Part shown: in pieces, positions 48,350 through 57,395 of the stretch
Position numbering within the stretch: the stretch's first letter is position 1
How the letters are laid out: every line of letters begins with the position of its first letter
Source of the DNA: Pyrocephalus nanus
Taxonomy: Eukaryota > Chordata > Aves > Passeriformes > Tyrannidae
Direction of reading: 5' to 3'
NCBI GenBank assembly: GCA_038380795.1
Contig: CM076261.1
Location: forward strand, 32,575,866 to 32,639,865
Length of the DNA stretch: 64,000 nt
Notes under the pieces: generated by a model
What the model was told of the DNA's origin: nothing
What the model saw: only the letters and a program-made list of their open reading frames with translations
Databases searched by the model: none
Program-made: the position numbers and the translations under genes

Positions 48350-48929
48350 TCTCATGCTTTAACCCTGATGGACAGCTCAGCCCCAGGCAGCTGCTCGCTC
48401 ACTCTGTCCACAGTGGGATGGGGTAGAGAATGGGAAGGGTAAAAGTGAGAAAACTCAAGGGTTGAGACTAAGACAGTTTAATAGGGAAAGTAAAGCTGCA
48501 CATGTAGACAAAGCAAAACACAGAATTCATTCACCACTTCCTATGGACAGGCATCTCCAGGAAAGCAGGGCTCCATCCTGCATAACAATGACCAGGGAAG
48601 ACAACTGGCATCACAGTGAAGATTTCTCCCTTCATTCTTCTTCCACCAACTTTGTATGCTAAGCATGATGCCATGTGGTATGAAATGTGCCTTTGGGCAT
48701 TTGGGGGCAGATGTCCTGGCTGTGTCCCCTCCCACTTTCTTGTGCATCCCTGGCTCCCTTGCTGGTGAGTGGTGTGAGAACCAGAAAAGGCCTTGAGACT
48801 GTATAAGCGCTGATCAGCAATAGCTGAAACATCTTTGATTATCAAAACTGTTTTTAGAACCAATCCAAAATGAAACCCTTTACAAGTCACTAGGAAAAAA
48901 ACCCCTCTATCCCAGCTGAAACCAGTACA
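48350..48929 (-). mobile_element. Solo LTR, antisense, near full length
   Basis: About 580 bases. On the + strand it runs from TCTCATGCTTTAACCCTG (the decayed reverse complement of the LTR 3' end) through GGGTTGAGACTAAGACAG and AGTTTAATAGGG near 48475. It continues through GCCATGTGGTATGAAATG and CTGGCTGTGTCCCCTCCCAC to ATCCCAGCTGAAACCAGTACA. It is the longest copy of this family here and shows the parts missing from 7725-8165. The region equivalent to the TATA box (TTTGTATGCTAAGC) is mutated. A target duplication is not clear. Confidence 0.87.
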
Positions 48930-49752
48930 GCCACAAAATTTTCTCTTCAATATACTACATTGAGGTATGTGAGAGACATTTTGGTTTTAAAAGAAAATGC
49001 GAAGTTTGGTCATGTTTAACAGCAGGACAGATTTTTTCATTTAAAGAATTTCAAAACTTAATTCCCAGGTGTCTTTGAGGGTTCTGTTTTTGTAAGCATG
49101 TCCCACTTTACACTGAAAAATAACGAAGTTTGCAGAATGCTTCATGTCCATTTATAAACATCACCTGTCATCAGTGAAAATCATGTTGCAAATAGGATCA
49201 TGCAAATGTTGATGAAACCAAAGCCCAACTGCAACTAACAAAAATGAAAATGAGACTTAAGTGCTGGGTTTTGATCTTTTTTGTTGTTGTTTTGTTTTTG
49301 AGTTTTTTGTGGGTTTGATTATTTCTTTGTTTCCCCAGAAAAATCTACCTTTCAAAATTTTCAGTGGGAAAATAAATAGGAAAGAAGACTAAAAAATTTT
49401 AGAAATATATGCATGTGTCATTCTGCCATCCAATGTCAGTTCTAATGTTCCAAGATCAGCTTTGGTAAGGCACATTCTTTTGTCAGAGTAATGAGTTTTT
49501 ATTCTTTTTCATGCACAATCTCTTTTTTTTTTTTTTTTTTAGTAAGTTTTCCTTTTTAAGACTCAAAAATAATTACACTGTGAATGAGGACTGGTTGGTT
49601 TCATGAATTTAATGATGAGCCATATGAGGACCTATGGTATAACATTTATTAATTGTTTGTAATTTGCTGTTAAGTCATTCACATAAACTCTGCCATGGCA
49701 TTGCAAATAGTGTCTTCTGTCCATATCAAAATGGAAAAAAAATGGACATGAC
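48930..49752. other. No gene; unique sequence
   Basis: Lies between two antisense LTRs of one family but contains no retroviral coding remnant or primer-binding site, so it is not a proviral interior. It has a T/G-rich tract at 49276-49320 and a T run at 49521-49541. Confidence 0.6.
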
Positions 49753-50225
49753 TGTTTTGGTGGTTTGACCTTGGCTGAACACCAGGTGCCCGCCGAGCCA
49801 CTCTATTGCTCCCCTTTCCACTTGGCCAGGGGAGAGAAAATAAGATGGAAAACTATTCATAGGTTGACATAAGGCAAATTACTATAGCAAAAGTGAAAGT
49901 TTGAGCATGGATAAGCAAAGATGAAAAAAATAGGTTCATTCTCTACTTCCCATCAGCAAGCGATGTTCAGCCACTTCTCAGGAAGCAGAGCTTAGGCACA
50001 TTAGTGGTTGCTCAGGAAGGCAATAACAAATGCCTCCTCTTCCTCTTATATTTGTTGTCTTTTATATCTGAGCTGATGTGTTATGGGATATGCCTTTGGT
50101 TAATTTGGATCAGCTGGCCTAGTTCTGTTCCCTCCCAGGATCTTGCCCACCTCCAGCCTACTGATGATGGGGACGTTGGAGAGACTGCACTGATGCTGTT
50201 CCAGGTCCTTGCAAAATTCACTCTT
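49753..50225 (-). mobile_element. LTR, antisense, truncated; left arm of an inverted pair
   Basis: On the + strand it begins near TGTTTTGGTGGTTTGACCTT (decayed LTR 3' end). It continues through GGTTGACATAAGGCAAATTA and GATGTGTTATGGGATATGCC to GATCTTGCCCACCTCCAGCC and GACGTTGGAGAGACTGCA, and fades near CTTGCAAAATTCACTC at 50225. The first 100 or so bases of the LTR in its own orientation are missing. The stretch from about 50130 to 50205 is closely complementary to 50400-50475 in the next LTR. It is more decayed than the copy at 48350. Confidence 0.8.
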
Positions 50226-50275
50226 CATCCGTTCATGTTATCTGATGCAAATGGTATGGAATAAGGGGTGGAGAT

Positions 50276-50757
50276 TGTATTGGTTAAGATGAAGTTCATT
50301 TTCCCACTGAAGCCTTCACAGTGCTGTGCTTTGCATTGGTAGCTGGAAAGGTCTTGATAACACACCAGTGTTTTGGCTGCTCTTGAAGAGCACTGGCACA
50401 ACATCAGTGCTGTCTCTCCAACGTTCCCCTCATCAGTAGGCTGGGGGTGGGCAAGATCCTGGGAGGGACACAACTAGGCCAGCTGACACAAAGAGATATT
50501 CAATATCATGTGGCATCAGCGCAGTTGTAAAACCCAAGGAAAGGAAGAGTAAGGGTGAGCATTCATTATTTACACTGTTTGCCTTCCAGAGCAACCACTC
50601 TATGTGATGAAGGTCTGCTTGCCGGGAAGTGGCTGAACATCAGTTGCTGATGGAAAGAAGAGAATGAACTTATTTTTTTTCTCTTTGCTTGTGCAAGTGC
50701 AAACTTTTGATTTTGCTTTAGTAAACTGCCTTATCTCAACCTATGAGTTGTTTTCCA
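50276..50757 (+). mobile_element. LTR, sense, 3' truncated; right arm of an inverted pair
   Basis: Starts near TGTATTGGTTAAGATGAAG with TTCATTTTCCCACTGAAGCC. It continues through CTTGATAACACACCAG, GTAGGCTGGGGGTGGGCAAG, ATCCTGGGAGGGACACAAC and CCTTATCTCAACCTATGAG near 50730. Compared with 43000-43463 and 52131-52731, it lacks the last 100 or so bases and stops at a TCAAGG repeat. It is in the opposite orientation to the LTR 50 bases to its left, with strong complementarity between the two. Confidence 0.8.
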
Positions 50758-50783
50758 AGGTCAAGGTCAAGGCCAAGGTCAAG
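50755..50783. repeat. (TCAAGG)n tandem
   Basis: Five units of the form CCAAGG/TCAAGG in a row, at the point where the preceding LTR loses similarity to its relatives. Confidence 0.9.
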
Positions 50784-52130
50784 CCACCACAGTTGTATGG
50801 AAAAAAAAAACACCTTTTCAGCATTTTCATTTGTCAAAAGGACACAGAAATTGATTTTTTTTGTTGTTGTTGTAAAATGAATATGCCAATTATATCTGAA
50901 AATCTTTAGTAAGATAATAATCCTTATTCTAAGGAAAAAGAATTGCACTGTATATTAAATCAGGGAGTTTATTTCTTTCTGTGAAGAACACAAAGTAGGA
51001 TTCTGTACTGAAAGGGTTATATTTCTTATGAAATAGAATGTAATAATTTCTTGTCTGTGGTTGCAAATGAGAAAGAAACATTTAATAAACCTATAAATAA
51101 ATAGAGAAAGAAACCAACCACACCTTAGTCACAAGTGTAAACCATTCTTTCCAAACTGAAATTCATGTCAGGTGGCATCTATATTGCATTTCAATGTCTA
51201 AGATATAAAACCTTAAAATAAAGTTTTATTGTGGGAATACATAATATTTCTACTCTGTGCTGCATTAACAGGATCAATGTTTAAAGCTTTAATTAATTTG
51301 CCAACTCAATAAAAATTATATATTGCTCATAAATGTGGGAAAATCCCAACCCATATTACCACATTTAAAACCAGTGTCCTTATTGGGCTGATGAATAGAA
51401 TGGACCAGGGAAGGCAATTTATCCAGTCATTACTTGCATTTCATGAACTCTAAGAGTGGCTATTTTACCAGGCTTTCAGTTTGTAGCTGAAAACCACAGG
51501 CTGTGCTGCACTGGAAATGCTCTCTTATCCAAATCCTAGTAAGATGAAAAAGGTGAAATTAATATTATAAGGAAGCCCTGGAATCAGGCTAATAGACCTA
51601 TTCCACAGTAAGCTCTTTAGCCCTTGGGTTCCTTTCCATTCCTTGTCCCTAAAGACTTCCCAGAGAGAGATTTTTTTCTGTGTTCTTCCCTATGGTATAG
51701 ATTATGTTTTTCTCCAAATATGTGTGCTGTTTTGCTTGCAGTAAATGACTAAGTAAGTTTTTGGTATGTCAGCCTGCCAGACACCAAAAAAAAAGAAAAT
51801 GTCTAGGCAGATAAGTTTTAGGAAGTGAAATGTATCCATGTGGGACTCAGAGCAAACTCAAAAACAAAAATAAAAATCTACACAGAGTAAAGCGTTACTT
51901 GACTCTAACTGATCAAAACCCAGTCTTTTCTTTGCAGATATCAGTTCAGACTCCACTTCACTGAACGTCTGATAAAACAGCACAGTGCAGAAGAATGAAT
52001 ATTGTCAAGAGGCTGTTAAAATTCACCTGTTTTCAGAATGAATCTCCTGCTCTCTGAACCCTGGGACAGATTAGGGCTGATTAAAATGAAGTTTTATCTC
52101 AGTGGAATCAGTAGGATTAATATAAATAAA
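50784..52130. other. No gene; unique AT-rich sequence
   Basis: No element or exon signal recognised between the two sense LTRs. Confidence 0.55.
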
Positions 52131-52731
52131 TGAGCTGGTTTGGGCTGAGGTAGACTAAGTTTCTTCACAGTGGCTAGTATGGGGTTGTATTTTTAATTTG
52201 TGCTGAACACAGGGTTGATAATATAGAGATAATTTTGTTATTGCTGAGCAGGGCTTACACAGAATAAAGGCTTTTTTTTTCTTCTATTTCTACTGCCATG
52301 CTGATGAGGAAGGTGGGGGTGCATGGGAGGTTAGGAGGAGACACAGCTGGAACAGGTGACCCAAAGTGATCAAAGGGATATTCCAGATCATACAGCATCA
52401 TGCTCAGTATGTAAAGTGGGGGAAAGAATGAAGAAGGGGGGGTGCTTGGCATGGTGGTGGTTGTGTTTACAAGTCACCATTATGTATGATGGGCCCTGCT
52501 CTCCAGGAGATGTTTGAGCACCTGCCTGCCCATGGAAAGCAGTGAACTAGCTCCTTGCTTTGCTTGTGTGCACAGCTTTTGCTGATAAAAACAGCTGATA
52601 AAAACTGTCTTTATCTCAACCCATGAATTTCCTAGCTTTACCCTTCTGATTCTCTCCCCAGTCCTACTGGTGGGTGAAGTGAGTGAATGGCTGTGTGAGG
52701 CTTGGTTACTGACTGGGGTTAAACCATGATA
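52131..52731 (+). mobile_element. Solo LTR, sense, near full length
   Basis: About 600 bases of the same family. It starts TGAGCTGGTTTGGGCTGAGG and contains GACACAGCTGGAACAGGTGA. The TATA region has decayed to CTCAGTATGTAAAGTGGGGG near 52400. The R/U5 landmark ACTGTCTTTATCTCAACCCA lies near 52605. It ends TGGGGTTAAACCATGATA, where relatives end in ATGACA. Flanks ATAAA (52126-52130) and ATAAT (52732-52736) may be a 5-base target duplication with one change. An internal duplication of GCTGATAAAAAC is present near 52580-52600. No viral coding sequence adjoins it. Confidence 0.87.
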
Positions 52732-52736
52732 ATAAT

Positions 52737-55139
52737 ATCTCATAGAAATAATAACAATGATCAAGAAAACCACAGAGATTTTGTTTAAAAAACTACCACC
52801 ATATGAATTCAAGATTGCAAAATCAAGTCTTGACATTTGATGAATTTTTTATGAGTTAAAATATTGCAACACATATATTTGAGGTGTTGAACTAAGTAAC
52901 TTCTTTGATTACTGGAATTAATATAAAGAGATGTTTTCTACTATATTTATTAAATTACAGTTTCGGTTATTCAGATAATAATAATTAAAAAAAAAAGAAA
53001 AATAAGCATGGGATCTTATAAAGGGATGACAAATAAAATGTTTTGTAATTCAACTTCAAAAGCAGGCTGTTCTCAGAGCCAAAGTTGTTCTTGAACTATC
53101 TCTTGATGTGGTTTAATGCTTTCCTGTGTAGAAACTGAAGAGTAAATGGAGATTAAAGGTGACTGAGATATTTTTCAGTTCATTGTTTTCCTCAGCAAAA
53201 GGTTATCACAGATAATAGGTTTAGTCCCATGCTGACAGTCATGACCAAGCTGGAACAGATGATTATTTCTAAAAATCAATAAAAGTAGAAATGTGGGCAT
53301 TGGCAAGACTAATATTGCTGGCTTGGCTTGCATTTCCTTTGGTATTTCTAGCTGATTTATTATCAGGTAATGACACTGTATTCTCTGCAGTTCTCCTGAG
53401 CAATTTCACCACATCTCATCAATCAATCTGTCAATGCATTTTAGAAATTCTACATATTTCTCATATGATTGCCTTTCACAACAAAGTTGCTAGAACATTC
53501 ATTCATTTTCTTACATTAAAGTCTGAGGACGTTATTAGGATCACTTCTGAAACTCTTCAAGATATTTGCTTTCAGATAATGGGTATTAAATGCCAGCAGA
53601 CATTCAACACATAATAAAATTCCTGAGTTGTGGAAAGAATGCAGAGAAGACGGTGGATTTTAGAGAATGATTCCTGCCCGCACTGTTTATTTTGTTAACT
53701 TCTAATGAAAGAACACAGAGATAGTTTAAGCTGTTCTGTGTGGAGTTAAATAGTTTTATTAAAGCCATATTTTAAAATATATTGACTCTGCTTGAATCAA
53801 AATAGTGGTTCTCCCTGAAACACATTAGGAAATTATGAATTTTATTTTGTCTGAGCTAACAGTTTTAGTTAAAATTGGAGTCAACTTTTGACCGCATGTT
53901 TTATTTGTTTATGTCTTTTTTTCTTTTTTTCTTTCTTTTTTTTTTTTTTTTTTTAGAGGAAAACTATGTTAATTTAGTAAAAATACCAGAAAAATTTAAA
54001 GAGTTCTTGACTTTAAGAGATTCACATTCAAACAAGCAGTAAGCTCACACCTGCCCCTAACCAGTCTGCACTGCTGATTTACTACTTCCCAGAACTAAGC
54101 TCTATGTAAGACAGCTTTTTCATGATTTATGAAGTCTGGCTTGCAGCACTCATTGATGCAGTCATAGCAGAGTACACATGCTTCTGTTACTGCTCACATA
54201 AGAGTGGAAGCTGTACTTTCCCTTCACAAATAAAAATGCTAAGAAACACAGAGCAGAATAAATTTTTGTAAACATGCATTTGGAATCAAAAGAGACCAGA
54301 AGCTTTAAGATGGGTAAACAAAATTGTAAACAATGTATAAATATGTATAGCAGATGTCAATAAAAAATTAAGAACAATTTAAGCCTAAATTGATTTCTTG
54401 CTATTGTAGGAGCCCAGAGATCCAGGTTTTTAAAGATAAATTCTTTCTTTTTATCACCTTCTTTGTCTTCTGAGTCTAAAAGTAAAAGGGTAACTTCATC
54501 TTTTTTTTCTGAAAATTATTTTTATTGTTGTTAAGTTGCTGTGGCCTGATACTGCAGGTTTTTCTAATAATTTCTTTAAGTTATCAGCTTACCAGTATTC
54601 TTGTCTGTCAGTTTATAAAAAGACACATTCAGGTAACCCAGAAGTCAAACTAGTCCAGAAATACTTTTTTCCAGTTAATAAATAAGTCTCTCCTTATTTG
54701 CTCACTGCAACATGACCAAACCCCTGAAAACAAATCACATTTTCTAGGGGAGAGTGTCCTTACTTGGTCTTTTTTTTCGTGAGTTAAATATGGCTTTCAG
54801 ACACAGTGGTGAAAAGGCCCTGCTACCTTACAGAAGAGTGGGAGAAAATCAGTTTTCATTTCACCTTGAAGTCTTGTTTTTTCCGTTATTATAATCTCCA
54901 GCACTTCGACAAGGGCACCAGTCTGGGATACCTGGAGAGCTAGGTATTTTTTTCTTGGATGAAAACTACAAAGATGATAGATTTAAAATGAGGATAAAGG
55001 TAATCCTGCAGAATCAAATACTGTTTTTAACAGGTCCTAAATGCAATCCAAGGATAAGGCTATTTTTTTTTACTTTTCTGTTTAATTCAACAGAACATGA
55101 TCTTTGTTTGAACTGAAATATTTAAGTATATCTTTTGCT
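52737..55139. other. No gene; unique AT-rich sequence
   Basis: Holds a T-rich run at 53914-53955. The open stretch at 53291-53614 begins with a hydrophobic segment that could pass for a signal peptide. It has no recognisable domain and no exon context, so I do not call it. Confidence 0.5.
53914..53955. repeat. T-rich run
   Basis: TTTTTCTTTTTTTCTTTC followed by about 20 T, ending in AGAGGAAAAC. Could be the A tail of an antisense retroposed copy, but no body is recognisable. Confidence 0.8.
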
Positions 55140-55950
55140 GAATACAGTCATCATTAGTGATCTTGATGAGGGGACTGAGCGCACCTTCTATAAGTCTGCA
55201 GATGACACCAAGTAGTTTGGGCATGTTGATCTGCTTGAGGGTAGGAAGCCTCTATAGAGGGATCTGAACAAACTGGATAGACAGTTTGAGAGTGACTGTA
55301 TGAGGTTCAGAAAAGCAACATGCCAAGTCCTGCACTTGGGTCAAAGAAAACCCATGAGCTGCTACAGGTTTGGGGCCAAGTGTCCCAGCAAAAAAGACTT
55401 GGGGATATTGGTTGACAGCCAGCAGACCATGAACCAGCAGTGTGCTCAGGTGGCCAAGAAGGCCAATGGTATCCTGGTCTGTATCATCAGTAGTGTGTCC
55501 AGCAGGATCATCTCCCTGTACTTGGCACTGGTGAGGCCACATCTCAAATCCTGTGTCCAGTTTTGGGCCCCTCGCTACAAGGAAGACATTGAGGTGCTGG
55601 AGCATGTCCAGAGAATGGCAACGGAGCTGGGGAAGGGCCTGGAGCACAGGTCTCATGAGGAGCAGCTCAGGGAGCTGGGATTGTTTTGCATGGAGAAAAC
55701 GAGGCTCAGTAGAGATCTTATCACTCTCTACAATTACCTGAAAGGAAGTTTTAGTGAGGTGGGGTTCAGTCTCTCCTCCCAAGTAACAAGTGATAAACTA
55801 AGAGAAAATAGCCTCAAGTTGCACCAGGGAAGGTTTAGATTGGATACTAGGAAAAAATTCTTTCACCAAAAGGGTGATGTGTGCACTGAAAGAGGTTGCC
55901 AAGGAAAATGGTTGAGTCACAGCTCTCAGTAAGAAGTTTAACTCAGCAAG
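55140..55950 (+). mobile_element. CR1 LINE fragment, C-terminal ORF2
   Basis: A sense-strand CR1 copy truncated at both ends. It begins in the RT catalytic region (AGTCTGCAGATGACACCAAG near 55194). It runs through CCAGCAGTGTGCTCAGGTGG near 55434, GGAGCTGGGATTGTTTTGCA near 55672 and ATACTAGGAAAAAATTCTTT near 55843. The 3' UTR and terminal repeats are missing. Similarity fades near 55930-55950. It is close in subfamily to the copy at 6870-7541, with shared phrases around GAGGTGCTGGAGCA and CACTCTCTACAA. Confidence 0.92.
55300..55932 (+). pseudogene. CR1 ORF2 C-terminal remnant, 210 codons open
   Basis: The longest open frame in the window. It contains [20 protein letters not shown], then [16 protein letters not shown] and [10 protein letters not shown], then [11 protein letters not shown]. 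These are successive blocks of the CR1 ORF2 C-terminus, after the RT catalytic site. In the same frame just upstream lies the catalytic block as KSADDTK, with both aspartates kept but the usual aromatic residue before ADDT changed to serine. Stop codons at 55213 and near 55254 separate it from this open stretch. Its final 20 or so residues diverge. There is no endonuclease and most of the RT is absent. It is a dead element fragment, not a host gene. Confidence 0.88.
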
Positions 55951-57108
55951 CTATATACTTGATGACAGGTAGGCCAGTTTTCAGTTTAGTGGGATTGTAA
56001 TAATACACTGAACTCATATACCACACAGAAAACTGGGAAACTTGTCCTGAAACTTCTAGTGGTCAGGGAATTAATTTTCCCCTCTTAAAATGAAATTAAT
56101 TCATTTAAAGAAGAGCATTTCATTTTAGAGAAATTCAGTAACGTAGATTACCTGGGCAACACCTGATATTTAATGAGTTCTTTTCTTGACATTTTAGTAT
56201 TTACAGTCCTTCTGTCTGACTGTTTTTTCGTGGAACAAATGCTGCACCATCTAGGTGCTTCTGATTTCTGGTATTAACAGCTTGCATGTGGGGAACTCTG
56301 ACCTACTGTGCCTGGTTGAAGTCGAAATATAATTTAGAAAATAGCTCTCAGTCTTGATGGTAAGGGCATATTGCTTCTTTCTCAAAGGTATACCTTGTGG
56401 AAAACTTCTGTTTCAAAATTACCTGTAAAAGAAAGTCTAATTAGAAGGCTCAGAACAGTTACCCCGTGACTGTAGAAGACCATGTCTAATCTCTCAATGT
56501 GAAGAACATGCACTTTCCACACAAAGTTCTGTAATTCCCCAATCTGTATTTGTGAACATCATATTAGTCCCCGGTTCAATTAATAAATGTAACATTTGAT
56601 GCCTTAAAAAACCCAACATTAAAACAGTTGCAAAATAAACCCCAAAACTATAAAACTACAGGGATCCCTAATCTTTTGGTTTGTTGAAGGTGGGAATGGA
56701 AGGCTTAGACAAAGTTTACTAAAGAAGCCCTGCCATTGAGTTACGAGGTGCAGAAAGGATCCCCTTGCTTTCTGAACTCCTTTTCAGAGAGGAGACAAGG
56801 TGTGGCTGGAATCAATCTTAGCCTCAGATTTTGTCAACAGTTGAAGGAATTTTAGAGGTGTGATTGAAACACTTTTGTCCTGCAAGTTTTAATGATGGCA
56901 AACTGAGAATATTTCTATAAAATGAATCATGTATTATTACAAATCAGCAGGCCAAAGATCTTAATCAAAATTATATAGTGCACAATATAAAAGCTAAAAG
57001 TACTAGTAGTATAGTATAATATTAGATAGTGCGTTATATCAAAGCAATTATAATAAAGCAATTATATCAAAGCTAGTGAAAAGAAATAATTATTAATTAG
57101 AGATCGAT
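55951..57108. other. No gene; unique sequence
   Basis: No element recognised. A small direct repeat of TATATCAAAGCAATTATA lies at about 57034-57073. Confidence 0.55.
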
Positions 57109-57395
57109 GTAACTCACCCATACCAGCACTTGTGGGGAGATCTCTTTCTACCAACCTCAAGGAGAAACTTTGAGGAGTGTCTCCACCCAAGGGAGGAATC
57201 TGCACTCACGCCAAGAAGGATTATGTTAGATGAACCCGTCTGGATGCAAGTGGACTGGACTTTTATGGTATAGATTGATAGACTTATAGTAACCTGACTC
57301 CAGTAGTTGCCTCACCATCAGGATGTTAATTCAGGGTTGAAGCCAGACTGGTTGTGACGTGCCCCTCTCAGCCCACCACTGAGAATATTTTCAAA
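57109..57395 (-). mobile_element. Unclassified element-like segment, possibly an LTR
   Basis: The composition changes sharply from the flanking AT-rich DNA. On the minus strand it reads ACCATAAAAGTCCAGTCC, a possible TATA region, then a pyrimidine-rich part CAGATTCCTCCCTTGGGTGG, and ends near GGGTATGGGTGAGTTACA, giving a terminal CA. The right boundary is not resolved and no polyadenylation signal is obvious. I do not recognise a family. It could instead be a patch of unique sequence. Confidence 0.25.

Noticed and set aside
48350..50225. A provirus bounded by the antisense LTRs at 48350-48929 and 49753-50225
   Set aside because: The 0.8 kb between them has no retroviral coding remnant, primer-binding site or polypurine tract, and the two LTRs differ in length and decay.
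53291..53614. Possible small secreted protein with an N-terminal hydrophobic segment
   Set aside because: No domain, no supporting promoter or splice context; open frames of this length are expected by chance in 64 kb read in six frames.
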